DNA of 64,000 nt from an uncultured Granulosicoccaceae bacterium (GCA_937957915.1 CALGNZ010000047.1:211106-275105); one strand, 5' to 3'. Shown: positions 18,877-27,590, counted from the first letter of the stretch. The notes: generated from the sequence alone by a model not told the origin. Numbers and translations: made by a program.

Positions 18877-19341
18877 TCAGGGTCGTATGTATGCATAACC
18901 TTGTTCCTGCAAGGTGATCAGCTGCACAACACCGGAAGGCACCATGCTGGCTTCATCGAGCAGCTTGATTGCCTCGCCTGCTTTTTTACTCATTGCTGCG
19001 TGAGTATTGCCACAAGCGGAAAAGGTAAGATCTTCTATTTCCAGTGACATAACACTGATGCGCTCGGCTACCGGTGAGGTGTCGGCGCGCAACATATGCA
19101 GGCCCGGGCCATAGGCGACCAGCTCGATCTGAACTTTCTCTCCCACCGAGTCATAGTATTTGCGCAAATTTTTAATATTGTTAAGCGCCATGTTCATACG
19201 TTTTGGGTCGTTGTCATCAACATGAATGGCAACCTTATGCACGACATCGTCACCAGCCCAGGTAACGTTTGCGAAAGTAAGACACAACATTAGCGTGGCG
19301 CATACAGTCAGGAATATTTGATTGGTTTTTACACAGATCAT
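18877..19341 (-). CDS. DsrE-like periplasmic protein
   Basis: Small secreted protein of 154 residues. A signal peptide (FLTVCATLMLCLTFANVTWA) is followed by a DsrE/DsrF-like fold pattern: HKVAIHVDDNDPKRMNMALNNIKN, VQIELVAYGPGLHML, and the single-cysteine motif FSACGNTHAAM. Family members take part in sulfur-relay chemistry in the cytoplasm, while the exported COG1416-type relatives are uncharacterised. It lies 83 bases downstream of nothing in its direction and just after the peptidase start, divergent in origin but same strand. Function unknown. Confidence 0.8.
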   Translation of the reverse strand: MICVKTNQIFLTVCATLMLCLTFANVTWAGDDVVHKVAIHVDDNDPKRMNMALNNIKNLRKYYDSVGEKVQIELVAYGPGLHMLRADTSPVAERISVMSLEIEDLTFSACGNTHAAMSKKAGEAIKLLDEASMVPSGVVQLITLQEQGYAYIRP

Positions 19342-19575
19342 GGCTTAGTCCTTTGGGATAGGGGAAGCCAACAATCGCATTGTTAGTTCTGTAAAGTCAA
19401 CTTGATGACACGGATGGCGCGGAGTGATTTGATCCGATGTATAGCCTGTAACCAGCACGGCAAAGGGGGATTGAAATGGCTGTAACAGTGATCGGAGCAG
19501 TGTCGTTGGAGGTCGGAGGGCAAGGAGTTCCTGGAGAGTGTGGAGGATGTGCAGGTTATCGACCTGCCAAGCCGC

Positions 19576-19881
19576 TCAATTTGATTCGTTTGGTCTGGTG
19601 CGGCGCAGCCCGGCACTTATTCGTTCGCCCATTCGATCTTCAACCCAGGTGATGCCACGGTTGAATCGAGGAAGTCGTATTCGACAATTTCGAATGAATC
19701 GCTCAACGGTTTTACTGGCGCGGACCATCAGGCCTCCGCCGGTCGCAATGAACAGCGAACTGCCCGGTAGTGGCGTTACCAGTGAAATCATGCCGAGAAC
19801 CAGAAGAGCTGATCCGGCAATCAAAAGAAGGATTCGCATGAATAGTGCATTCCGCAGTGTCAGTAAGCCCCGTGCTCGCAT
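19576..19881 (-). CDS. Small membrane protein, PGPGW-like
   Basis: Protein of 101 residues with one or two membrane helices (about 15-37 and 42-58) around the motif TPLPGSSLFIATGGG, which resembles PGPGW/TIGR02611-type small membrane proteins. The C-terminal 40 residues are strongly basic and likely cytoplasmic. A second ATG (19839) gives an 87-residue form beginning MRILLL. Its role is unknown. It is the last gene of a same-strand run of membrane proteins (19576-22778). Confidence 0.6.
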   Translation of the reverse strand: MRARGLLTLRNALFMRILLLIAGSALLVLGMISLVTPLPGSSLFIATGGGLMVRASKTVERFIRNCRIRLPRFNRGITWVEDRMGERISAGLRRTRPNESN

Positions 19882-19971
19882 GGCCTCTCGCAGACTACAC
19901 GCCTGTTATCGCGACTTCTCGGTCACCGTTAACGCTTGCGTTTTATTATCGAAAATTAACAGCTTTGCTGT

Positions 19972-20406
19972 TTACTCGATCTCGCAAGCTCTCCTGTACG
20001 GGCCCCAAATGAATAACAACAGAATGCCAATCAGCAAGGCCAGAGAGACATAACACAACGGGATAGCGGCCGATGTGATTGCGCCGCGGATACTGCCACC
20101 ACCGGAAGTCGGGCAAACTCCGCCACCTGCTACCAACTCGGCGACTGAGCCGACCAGGGCGATCGCAGCAGCAATTGACCAGCCAGTAACAAAAAAGTGA
20201 TGTTTGCATCCGTTGTGATTGATAATCACAGACAGCACCATCAGTGTGTAGCCAATGAGTACGGCGTAGCATACTGGTACCAAAAATACGTGAGGGCACG
20301 GGTTCCCTGTCAGGTTTTCGTAGCTGACTTTTATCGCACCGATAAATCCGATTGCCAGTAGTACCCAAAGGGTGTAATCAACCCAGTTTCTCGGTGTTGA
20401 ATTCAT
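19972..20406 (-). CDS. Four-helix membrane protein with paired CP/PxCY motifs
   Basis: Integral membrane protein of 144 residues with four hydrophobic segments (about 12-28, 45-62, 73-94, 115-134). Two similar halves are visible: C37-P38 with P44-V-C46-Y47 in the first, and C98-P99 with P116-L-C118-Y119 in the second. The topology and the C37/C46 spacing are reminiscent of vitamin K epoxide reductase-type thiol oxidases, but the second CXXC cysteine is absent (CPTS). I therefore leave it as unassigned, possibly redox-active. It is 90 bases upstream of the PGPGW-like gene and 35 downstream of the FG-GAP gene. Confidence 0.65.
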   Translation of the reverse strand: MNSTPRNWVDYTLWVLLAIGFIGAIKVSYENLTGNPCPHVFLVPVCYAVLIGYTLMVLSVIINHNGCKHHFFVTGWSIAAAIALVGSVAELVAGGGVCPTSGGGSIRGAITSAAIPLCYVSLALLIGILLLFIWGPYRRACEIE

Positions 20407-20441
20407 TGTGTCGCTCTCGCTCTCTCTCAGTATCGGGTGAT

Positions 20442-22058
20442 TTAAAAACTAAGCGTTTCGTTGCGAAAACTACCGTTGCGTTCGGCGTTGTTGCCGTCCA
20501 GTCTGACAACGGAGACGCTGGTCGCCTGTTGCGACGAGAGCCCGAATATCAGCGTGTGTGACTGGTCTGAAAGCAGCCCTTCGCCAACAACAAAGGTTTG
20601 TACGATCTGATTGCCGTCGTCGAGTGTTACGGTTACTTCGGCGCCGACTGACTCAATGACATTGGGTAATTTGACTTTCAGATATCCCTGGTCTCCTGCC
20701 TCGCTCAGGAATACTTTTTGTTCACCAAGTAAGTTAATGTGGATGAGATCCGGGTAACCATCCTGGTTAAAGTCTGCGGTTAGCGGGGTAATGCCGTACT
20801 CGCGGTTCTGTACACCCGCGGCCTTACCGGCATCCATGAATATCGTATTCTCCGCCTGCAGGAAAAAGCGCCCGTCCAGTCTCCACATTGGCAGCTTGTG
20901 CAATGGCCAGCCCTCATAGTTTTCAGATACCACCAGGTCGTCACGGCCGTCGAGATTGAAGTCTTCGAATACTGCGCCCCAGGAAAACTCATAACTTGCA
21001 ACCTGAGCATCTTCTGCAGAGTCTTTAAAGGAAAAGTCGCCCGTGTTTTCGAATAGCAACCAGTCGGTATGGAGTGTTTGGTCGTCTCGAAGGTCGCCGC
21101 GCACCAGTGACATTGGGACCGTGCTGCCGACATTGGAGAAAAAGAAATCGGGCAGACCATCGTTTTTTAAATCAGTGACTGCAATACCCATCGGGTAGGC
21201 AAATTCATCACTGCGCGGATTAGAGATATTTTCAAATTTCAATCCACCTAGGTTTTTCCAGGTGCGTACCTGACCGGTGTCGTGGGCTACGATCAAGTCT
21301 TCCCGTTGATCGTTATCGACATCGATAAATACGCCCATGAAGGTGTTGTGATGATAGTAAAGCCCGGCTTCTTTAGTGATATTGCGAAACTGCCCATCGC
21401 CCTCGTTCAGGAACAGTGCGCTGACGCCACCGTAGTCGCGATTGAAGATGGTTTCTCCCTCTACGTGTTTGCGCGCGATATAGCCTGATACGTACATGTC
21501 GAACAATCCGTCGCGATTAAGATCGGCAACGGCCACTGACAACGGTACTGTTCGTGGGTCGAGTTCGAGTTCGAGTTTTGCCCCGGTGAATGAGCCGTTA
21601 TCGTTGTCGTAGAGAAAAACCCCGGACTGTCTGGTTACCAGTAAATCGTTGTCGCCATCGTGATCAAAATCGAGTGAAGACGCGCTGAAGGTTTTATCGG
21701 GTGTAGTCTTGCTCCAGCCTGTGTCTGAAGTGATATCTGTAAATTTATTATCGACGAATCGGTAGATCGCATCTTGCTGGTTGATGCCGCCGCCAAGGAA
21801 CAGTTCCTCTGTGCCGTCGCCGTCAATATCGATGATTGCACCTGCGGTAAACGGAAGTGTTTTTTCGCCATCGTAGGTGGGTATGAATGCAATGGTTTGA
21901 TTGGTGAACGTTGGCACTATCAGTGAGCCAAGGTCACTCTGATAATCACTGGTCCGGTCGTTTGATGCCATGTAGGTGAGTGCTACAAACAAAGCAGTGA
22001 TTAAAAAAAGCAGGAAGAACGCTATTGACCGCAATAGTCCTTTGATACTCATCGGCAA
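20442..22058 (-). CDS. FG-GAP/VCBS repeat protein, CRTAC1-like
   Basis: Membrane-anchored extracytoplasmic protein of 538 residues. An N-terminal helix (about 10-28) is followed by several FG-GAP beta-propeller blades, each with a calcium-type loop: DIDGDGTEE, DFDHDGDND, DLNRDGLFD, DVDNDQRED, DFNLDGRDD and DFNQDGYPD. The last 75 residues match the ASPIC/UnbV domain (SVGAEVTVTLDDG). Such CRTAC1-type proteins are common in marine bacteria and may bind polymers or metal; no enzymatic role is known. It is read with its neighbours at 19972 and 22107. Confidence 0.88.
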   Translation of the reverse strand: MPMSIKGLLRSIAFFLLFLITALFVALTYMASNDRTSDYQSDLGSLIVPTFTNQTIAFIPTYDGEKTLPFTAGAIIDIDGDGTEELFLGGGINQQDAIYRFVDNKFTDITSDTGWSKTTPDKTFSASSLDFDHDGDNDLLVTRQSGVFLYDNDNGSFTGAKLELELDPRTVPLSVAVADLNRDGLFDMYVSGYIARKHVEGETIFNRDYGGVSALFLNEGDGQFRNITKEAGLYYHHNTFMGVFIDVDNDQREDLIVAHDTGQVRTWKNLGGLKFENISNPRSDEFAYPMGIAVTDLKNDGLPDFFFSNVGSTVPMSLVRGDLRDDQTLHTDWLLFENTGDFSFKDSAEDAQVASYEFSWGAVFEDFNLDGRDDLVVSENYEGWPLHKLPMWRLDGRFFLQAENTIFMDAGKAAGVQNREYGITPLTADFNQDGYPDLIHINLLGEQKVFLSEAGDQGYLKVKLPNVIESVGAEVTVTLDDGNQIVQTFVVGEGLLSDQSHTLIFGLSSQQATSVSVVRLDGNNAERNGSFRNETLSF

Positions 22059-22106
22059 GAACCTGGTTGGTGGGACGGACTTTCAATGGCTATGGTGAAG
22101 CGAGGG

Positions 22107-22778
22107 TCAGACATCAGTGGAATCTAAAGGTTCGTCGCTACGAACCCGCGTTGCAATCAGTACCGAAAGCAGAAAAAAGATGAAAAAGGCCACATTGAGT
22201 GCTATCGGCATGGTGTGCTTGCCAATCGCTGGTACCGCGATGAACAATACAAAATTAGCAACGATCAATAATATCGGGTTAAAAATGGCAATCCAGCGTG
22301 GATAGTGTGAGCGCCCGCCAATGGCCAGCCAGACAATAATTCCAGATAAAACGAGGGTGGTTAGCCGTGTCACCTGAAGCAATGTTTCGTAGCGTGTTTG
22401 ATACAGCGCGATCAAATGATCGGTCAGGTCAGAAGGTGGCATTTGCACCAGTGCCGACACACTGGCCCGTGAACCAATCCACACTGTGCCGACAATAAAA
22501 CCAAAACTCCCGATCAGAAACGCGATAGATGCCCAACGTCGGCTGGCCGGCTTCAGCATTAGATAGATATGGAAACAACCGACCGGGTAAAGAGTCGCCC
22601 CGAAAACACCAAAGAAGTGTCCAACGGTTGAGTGGTTGTCACCCGTGCCCAGCATGAAGTCATAGCTGGTTTCGCTGTATCGCGCCAATTCGTCGTAGTG
22701 CAGCAGGTATTCGCCAATACCAACAAGTATGGCTGCCAGAATGCCCGCCAGTCCGGTAACCACCAGATATTTTTGCAA
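22107..22778 (-). CDS. Multi-pass membrane protein of unknown function
   Basis: Hydrophobic protein of about 223 residues with six or seven predicted helices. Histidine- and charge-bearing loops are at YLLHYDELARYSETSYDF and GDNHSTVGHFFG; PVGCFHIYLMLKP follows. I prefer TTG 22778, preceded by AAGAGA, because the frame upstream to 22946 is not membrane-like and lacks a ribosome site; both starts are TTG. It is 48 bases upstream of the FG-GAP gene and is likely its operon partner. I do not recognise the family with certainty (DUF6796-like is possible). Confidence 0.65.
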   Translation of the reverse strand: MQKYLVVTGLAGILAAILVGIGEYLLHYDELARYSETSYDFMLGTGDNHSTVGHFFGVFGATLYPVGCFHIYLMLKPASRRWASIAFLIGSFGFIVGTVWIGSRASVSALVQMPPSDLTDHLIALYQTRYETLLQVTRLTTLVLSGIIVWLAIGGRSHYPRWIAIFNPILLIVANFVLFIAVPAIGKHTMPIALNVAFFIFFLLSVLIATRVRSDEPLDSTDV

Positions 22779-23069
22779 AGGTGAGTCTCTTTTGGTTTTG
22801 TTCAGTATAGTGATTAAGAGGGTTGCAACTAGCGGAAGCAGTCCACTATTATTGCTCAATCGTCCAGCCAGAGAGCGTGAGTAGCAGCGCCTTTGCTGTT
22901 GCCAGGACACCAGGACACCGCCGCAGGACAGGCCCGTTTCAACCAATGATTTTCGCTACCTATGAATAACTATGTACCCTAAGCCACCTTCAAGGTGTTC
23001 TCGCGGTGGTTCGCTCTTGCTACATGGGCTCCTGCTGTGCACGCTTCGCGATGCCTGTGACTATCAGAC

Positions 23070-24035
23070 ATGTCGTACCTGAACCTTAGAATACTCGGGG
23101 CGCAAGTAGTTCCGGTCACCAGTGATTTTTTGGGTAGCGTAGCACTCCACAGTGCCGATACTGATAGATCCGATAGCGGGTTTTTAGTTCTACCGCTGCA
23201 GAATGGCTTATACGGATCTGATAACCAGCATCAAATGTTAAGCCTGAGTCGGGGAGATCTGCTTGTGTTTCCAGGTAAGCGCACAGGCTATCTGAGCACG
23301 ACACTCAATCCGCCGGCGGAGTTGTTAAATGGTGCCCCTGGCTCTGCCTGTGCAGACCAACGAAACCCGCGCGGGAGTTCACCTGACAATGTAATCAGTG
23401 TTGATCAATTAACCGGAACCGCGGGTGCTGTCATAGAGCAGTTGCAGGCGGTTATCCTGAAGGTTCAGTTGTGTGAAATTGTAAAAGGAGGTGTCGGTGA
23501 CTTTCTGCCTGACTGCTTGCTGCTGACACCGCCCGACAGTAGAAGATCCTATATTATTTCTATTGGCGAACAACTGGCAAAAATTGCCAACCACTCAGAA
23601 GATATTAACAAGGCAAAAGTAGTGAGGTTCACAGAACTTTTGTTAATCGAGGCGCTGGATTTATTTCTTAATCAGGATTCGACAACGAGTCGATTGATGG
23701 CAGGCAGCAAAAACCCGCGCATCGGTGAGGCTATAAGAGCTGTTCATGATAATCCTGAGCAAAACTGGACGGTGTCGCGGCTCGCTGCAATTGCGAATAT
23801 GTCTCGTTCTCTGTTTGCCATTCAGTTTAAGGAAGCCTGTGGGGAAACACCATTGAGGTATGTCAGGCAATGTCGAATTCATCGAGCGAAGCTTTTACTG
23901 ACGGAATCAGTCGCACCCTTAGAACAGATTGCTGATCAGTGTGGATATGCCTCGCAGTCTGCGTTTATAAAAGCGTTCAGCGAAGCGATTGGCTATTCGC
24001 CCGGGCGTTGGCGAAATCTGCAAAAAAGCAATTGA
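23070..24035 (+). CDS. AraC family transcriptional regulator
   Basis: Regulator of 321 residues. The N-terminal two thirds is an AraC-type cupin_6 ligand domain (LSRGDLLVFPGK). The C-terminal 100 residues are the double helix-turn-helix: DNPEQNWTVSRLAAIANMSRS, FKEACGETPLRYVRQCRIHRA, LLTESVAPLEQIADQCGYAS and SEAIGYSPGRWR. It lies next to the divergent membrane-protein genes, so these are candidate targets. The ATG at 23070 has no strong ribosome site. No inducer is evident. Confidence 0.92.
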   Translation: MSYLNLRILGAQVVPVTSDFLGSVALHSADTDRSDSGFLVLPLQNGLYGSDNQHQMLSLSRGDLLVFPGKRTGYLSTTLNPPAELLNGAPGSACADQRNPRGSSPDNVISVDQLTGTAGAVIEQLQAVILKVQLCEIVKGGVGDFLPDCLLLTPPDSRRSYIISIGEQLAKIANHSEDINKAKVVRFTELLLIEALDLFLNQDSTTSRLMAGSKNPRIGEAIRAVHDNPEQNWTVSRLAAIANMSRSLFAIQFKEACGETPLRYVRQCRIHRAKLLLTESVAPLEQIADQCGYASQSAFIKAFSEAIGYSPGRWRNLQKSN

Positions 24036-24105
24036 TGACACCGAACGACCGCGTTCAGATGTGGGTTCCTGATTCACGCCTCGCCGATTTTCAAATGTAA
24101 TAATA

Positions 24106-24125
24106 TACTGTATATAAAAACAGTA
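24106..24125. promoter_or_regulatory. LexA/SOS box
   Basis: TACTGTATATAAAAACAGTA: the core CTGT-N8-ACAG (24108-24123) with flanking TA on both sides. From memory it is the same 20 bases as the E. coli umuDC operator. The last two bases overlap a perfect -10 element TATAAT (24124-24129), so bound LexA would block the promoter of the gene at 24171. Confidence 0.85.
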
Positions 24126-24129
24126 TAAT
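24124..24129 (+). promoter_or_regulatory. -10 element of SOS-controlled gene
   Basis: Perfect TATAAT. The expected start point is near 24136, which gives a leader of about 35 bases before ATG 24171 and excludes the shorter upstream ATG at 24131. The -35 region (around 24101) is weak. Confidence 0.65.
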
Positions 24130-24170
24130 AATGCCGATCTTCATCAACTTGCTGAGAATACGGGAGCCGC

Positions 24171-24485
24171 ATGAGCCTGACAGAGTCGCAAGAGAAGTTC
24201 ATCGAAAAGGTGTTGTTGTCTATTCCCAGAGTTATTAAGGCCTGTGCTGAGCAGGGAGGTAAGGCGTCACTGATTCTGGGCCGAAAACAAGTAGGTAAAC
24301 ACATCATAAAGGTGAGTGTTGTTGCGGAGCGTGAGCAGAGTTTTAAAGCGCCGCTGCAAAGCTATTCAGATAAAACACCTGCCGACTCGGTTTTAAAAGT
24401 GACCGTCGCCGGAGATACCAGTAAGGCTCAAACTGTACACAAAAATCATCGGCGCAGCAGTCGATGGCAAAAGCCCGTATTTTAG
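24171..24485 (+). CDS. SOS-box controlled small protein, unknown
   Basis: Protein of 104 residues of no recognised family. ATG 24171 has GGGAG at 5 bases. The first 45 residues look helical (ESQEKFIEKVLLSIPRVIKACAEQ, shown in two parts by the Pro), with one Cys; the last 25 are basic and low-complexity (HKNHRRSSRWQK). There is no signal peptide or membrane segment, so it is cytoplasmic. It is a single-gene unit 46 bases behind a near-perfect LexA box. It does not resemble SulA, YebG, DinI, ImuA or UmuD in motif or length. The SOS control is read directly from sequence; the function is unknown. Confidence 0.75.
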   Translation: MSLTESQEKFIEKVLLSIPRVIKACAEQGGKASLILGRKQVGKHIIKVSVVAEREQSFKAPLQSYSDKTPADSVLKVTVAGDTSKAQTVHKNHRRSSRWQKPVF

Positions 24486-24524
24486 ATCTGCTCTGTAATA
24501 TGCGCTGTATCTTTAGCCCGATTC

Positions 24525-25265
24525 TTAGTCAGTAGTAACAGGGCGGCAAAAGTATTCTGCATCAGTGGCAGCCTGCCATTGCCAGGCAGGTTCGTTAAGC
24601 ACTCGTAAAAACTGTGTGTCATTGACCGGAGCGGTAATTGTCACAGCCTGACTGGAACCCGGTTCTGTCAGGCAGATAGAGTGTGCGTGTAGCAGCAGGC
24701 GCCTGCATTGATAGTGACTGGCAAAAAATTTGTTGTGTGGAGTTTTGCCATAGTTGGTGTCTCCGACTATCGGGTGGCTGATATGCTTCATATGCAGCCT
24801 GATCTGATGGCGGCGTCCGGTTTGCGGCTGAACCTGCAGCAGGCTGTAGCGCGTCGTCGGATATCGATCGACGTAATATGGCAACTCAATTGTCGCAGCT
24901 ACTGTGTAGCGAGTAATTGCATCTGCCGGTTTTTTATCTTTTGCGTCACGGTCGCGCACAGCGTGGTCTATTATGCCGCCGTCTTCGCAATGGCCTCGAA
25001 CCACAGCCAAATAGTTTTTCTGTACCTGTGCGTTTTCAAACTGGGCTGACAGACTGGTAGCGGCCGCTTTAGACAACGCGAACACCAGCACGCCCGAGGT
25101 TGGTTTATCGAGCCGATGAACCGGGTATAGATAATGCCCGGTTTGGTCACGCAGGCTGCGCAGTGCGTTGTTCTGCTCGTGCCGATCTAGTGCACTACGA
25201 TGGACCAGCAAACCAGAGGGTTTGTCTATCGCAATCAGGTGCTCGCTTTCGTACAGAATCTTCAG
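24525..25265 (-). CDS. tRNA pseudouridine synthase, TruC-like, non-canonical start
   Basis: RluA-family pseudouridine synthase; TruC converts U65 of tRNA. The active-site motif YPVHRLDKPTSG with the catalytic Asp is intact, as are VQPQTGRRHQIRLHMKHI and HAHSICL. A conserved N-terminal block KILYESEHLIAIDKPSGLLVH precedes the first ATG/GTG/TTG: TTG 25211 would remove it. The family starts exactly at the CTG at 25265 (LKILYE, matching the M-L-E-I-L-Y of TruC). So either CTG is used or the start was lost. It overlaps no other gene but lies 42 bases beyond the isomerase stop. Confidence 0.85.
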   Translation of the reverse strand: MKILYESEHLIAIDKPSGLLVHRSALDRHEQNNALRSLRDQTGHYLYPVHRLDKPTSGVLVFALSKAAATSLSAQFENAQVQKNYLAVVRGHCEDGGIIDHAVRDRDAKDKKPADAITRYTVAATIELPYYVDRYPTTRYSLLQVQPQTGRRHQIRLHMKHISHPIVGDTNYGKTPHNKFFASHYQCRRLLLHAHSICLTEPGSSQAVTITAPVNDTQFLRVLNEPAWQWQAATDAEYFCRPVTTD

Positions 25266-25306
25266 TGGCGAGGCAGGCTGCTCCGCCGGTACGGCCGGAG
25301 ATTCGG

Positions 25307-26203
25307 TCAGCTGACTGTCTCGCTGGGCTGGCGGCTGCTGACAGAGACGGCCTGTTCAATCACTTCGTTTTCCAGCCGTGTCCAGATATCTTCAATCCAT
25401 CCTTTCATGATTAAAGACTCCTGCCATCGGTCAGACATTTCCATGCCGTCCGGGCCCGTCATGGCATAGTCAGGTGGCGCAAGCTCGGTTTGAAAGATCA
25501 GACTGTCGTCGTCGCCGGCGCGTTTTCTCCAGTAGCGAAAGCCCGCTTCCCACCAGTCGAGAAACTGGACTACCCACTTTTGGTGTTGCGGAAACTCGAG
25601 TTGCAGTTGTATCTGCTGTGCCGATGCTACGCGCCCCTGAAATGCATTTGCACGCCTCAGGATTTTGTCGATGAGCTCCTGCTCTTCTTTTCGCAGCGGA
25701 AGTGCGAGTTCGCGATCAACGACGTAGTGCGACAAATCAACGCTGAGCTTCATGTCAGGCACAGCTTCAAGTAGCTGGGTGGTGTAGCTGAGGTCGTTGG
25801 TCACAGAGTTGCGGTGGGTTTCAAATTCAATATTGATTCCCTCTTTTTCTGCTTCCTCCATCCAGTCCTGAACCATGAGCGACGCTTCGTCGACGCTGCT
25901 GGGTATTACCTGGGCGATGATATTGACTACCTTTGCGTCAAACTCACGTGCCATTTCGAGTACCGGCAACATATCTTCCATGCTATGTGGAAATGCGTTG
26001 ATAACGCAGCCGAGTTCGAACTGCTTGAACATCGGCAGTGTTTTGTAGGCAGTGTCCCGATCTGCGGCAGCCAGATTAATCGCCATACCGGTATAACCGG
26101 CATTTCTGACGAGTTCAAATGCCTTCTCAGTCGAGAAAGCTTCATGGCTGCCCCTGCCGGCATCCATGGCCCACAGTGATTGGTAAAGTTCTAGTCGTGG
26201 CAC
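25307..26203 (-). CDS. Sugar phosphate isomerase/epimerase (TIM barrel)
   Basis: Xylose isomerase-like TIM barrel protein of 298 residues. The pattern of alternating strands and the metal-type acidic/His residues are visible: INIEFETHRNSVT, SVDLSHYVVDR and FQTELAPPDY. The family includes 2-keto-myo-inositol dehydratase, hydroxypyruvate isomerase and epimerases, so the exact substrate cannot be given. It shares the strand with the TruC-like gene and is a two-gene run with it. The start ATG 26203 has the sequence GGCATTGT upstream and no strong ribosome site. Confidence 0.85.
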   Translation of the reverse strand: MPRLELYQSLWAMDAGRGSHEAFSTEKAFELVRNAGYTGMAINLAAADRDTAYKTLPMFKQFELGCVINAFPHSMEDMLPVLEMAREFDAKVVNIIAQVIPSSVDEASLMVQDWMEEAEKEGINIEFETHRNSVTNDLSYTTQLLEAVPDMKLSVDLSHYVVDRELALPLRKEEQELIDKILRRANAFQGRVASAQQIQLQLEFPQHQKWVVQFLDWWEAGFRYWRKRAGDDDSLIFQTELAPPDYAMTGPDGMEMSDRWQESLIMKGWIEDIWTRLENEVIEQAVSVSSRQPSETVS

Positions 26204-26634
26204 AATGCCTCCGTTTGGGCATACCGCAAGGCCCGATCATATCAATGCGCACACCGCTCATGGCGTGCAGGTCGCGATTATAACTAATTGGGGCATTTAC
26301 AACCGAATCAATGACAATTAAGCGAACTTGGTCAACAGCCGATCCTGGCGTGTTACCATCGGCCCGCTTACACCAGTCGAGGGTAGTCGGTGCGGTGCTC
26401 CGATCGCGGGCGCAGCGGTTTCTGCCTGACATTGTCACACTTTATTAATACTCGGTTAACAATGGTTTACCAAATGGGCCTTGTGCTTGGGTATCCGCTA
26501 GACGAGAATTCAGCGAAGGGTCAGGCGTGAGTTGCTTGCCTGCGGTTTGGGTAGACTAGCAAACTCGGGGATTCCCGCCTTTCAGTACACGTTGTTAATT
26601 TCAGAGCCTGATTTTCAAAAAAGGAAATTCACTT
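26204..26634. other. Intergenic region upstream of aquaporin
   Basis: About 430 bases between divergent genes, carrying the aqpZ-like promoter. Nothing else convincing; a run TTAATACTCGGTTAACAATG (near 26443) is AT-rich and could be part of a promoter, but I cannot assign the -35 and -10 elements. Confidence 0.4.
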
Positions 26635-27531
26635 ATGCATTTTCACAATAAATATCTTGCCGAGATGTTCGGCACTTTCTGGCTGGTGCTGGGCGGCTGT
26701 GGCAGTGCCATCTTCGCTGCCACTTTTGCCGGTGACGCTGGTATCAATATCGGTCTGGTGGGGGTTTCACTCGCATTCGGTTTAACTGTAATGACTATGG
26801 CCTACGCGGTAGGACACGTGTCCGGTGGACACTTTAATCCTGCCGTATCAATTGGCTTATGGGTCGGTGGTCGTTTTGGTTTTGCACACCTGATTCCCTA
26901 TATCGTTTTCCAGGTGCTGGGTGCAATCGCGGCTGCTTTCGTTCTGCAGTGGTTGGTTACCGAGGCGGGCACTACCGCTGCTGCTGAGGCATTGAATGCC
27001 GGTGCAGCGCCTACTCTGGCATCAAACGGCTACGCTGAAGCATCTCCTGGCAAGTACTCAATGGAAGCTGTCATCGTCATGGAAGTAATCATGACTGCCT
27101 TTTTCCTGATCATCATCATGGGTGCCACAGATGAGCGTGCTCCAGCTGGTTTCGCACCGATTGCAATTGGATTAGGTCTTACCCTGATTCACCTGATTTC
27201 TATTCCAGTTTCTAATACTTCTGTTAACCCTGCTCGAAGCACGGGTCCTGCACTGATATCCAAGTTTTTCGGTGATGGCGACAGCACAGCATTGACTCAG
27301 TTGCCAGTATTCTGGGCAGCGCCAATCGTCGGTGCAGTATTAGGTGCCATTTTGTATCGATTGATCGTTTCAGGTGCCAGCCCGGTTGAAAAAACGGCTG
27401 AGCGAGTAGAAGTACGTGAGCCTGAGTATCGCGAGCGTGTTGAGTATCGTGACCGTGGCGACTACCGTGATGATCATCGCAGTGAGTATCGTGACGAGTA
27501 CCGTACTGAGTATCGTGACGAGCGCTACTAA
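26635..27531 (+). CDS. Aquaporin with tyrosine/arginine-rich C-terminal tail
   Basis: Membrane water channel (AqpZ type) of 298 residues with six helices and both NPA motifs, [10 protein letters not shown] and [10 protein letters not shown]. The selectivity-filter region (R after the second NPA) is present, consistent with a water channel rather than a glycerol facilitator. The body ends near residue 255 where E. coli AqpZ ends. The extra residues 256-298 form a degenerate repeat of E-Y-R-D/E ([17 protein letters not shown] then [15 protein letters not shown]), highly charged with seven Tyr. It is followed by a strong terminator. ATG 26635 has AAAAAGGAAA 6-10 bases before. Confidence 0.93.
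   Translation: MHFHNKYLAEMFGTFWLVLGGCGSAIFAATFAGDAGINIGLVGVSLAFGLTVMTMAYAVGHVSGGHFNPAVSIGLWVGGRFGFAHLIPYIVFQVLGAIAAAFVLQWLVTEAGTTAAAEALNAGAAPTLASNGYAEASPGKYSMEAVIVMEVIMTAFFLIIIMGATDERAPAGFAPIAIGLGLTLIHLISIPVSNTSVNPARSTGPALISKFFGDGDSTALTQLPVFWAAPIVGAVLGAILYRLIVSGASPVEKTAERVEVREPEYRERVEYRDRGDYRDDHRSEYRDEYRTEYRDERY
27400..27528 (+). repeat. Degenerate 12-bp repeat encoding EYRD tail
   Basis: The DNA of the aquaporin tail repeats GAGTATCGTGAC-like units (for example GAGTATCGCGAG, GAGTATCGTGAC, GAGTACCGTACT). It ends at the stop codon, so the tail probably grew by tandem duplication at the gene's 3' end. Confidence 0.7.
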
Positions 27532-27562
27532 GCCTCGCTACACAACTCCAGCTACACAAAGA

Positions 27563-27590
27563 AGCGGCGCCATCGGCGCCGCTTTTTTTT
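27563..27590 (+). terminator. Rho-independent terminator of aquaporin gene
   Basis: Stem AGCGGCGCC / GGCGCCGCT (27563-27583) with a 3-base loop, followed by eight T (to 27590). On the minus strand a weaker TTCTTTG follows, so it may also end ghrA transcription. Confidence 0.92.

Noticed and set aside
22779..22946. N-terminal extension of the membrane protein at 22107
   Set aside because: TTG start without a ribosome site and a sequence not like a membrane protein; a later TTG is better placed.
24131..24232. 33-codon frame directly after the SOS box
   Set aside because: Its start lies upstream of the expected transcription start, and it overlaps the real gene.
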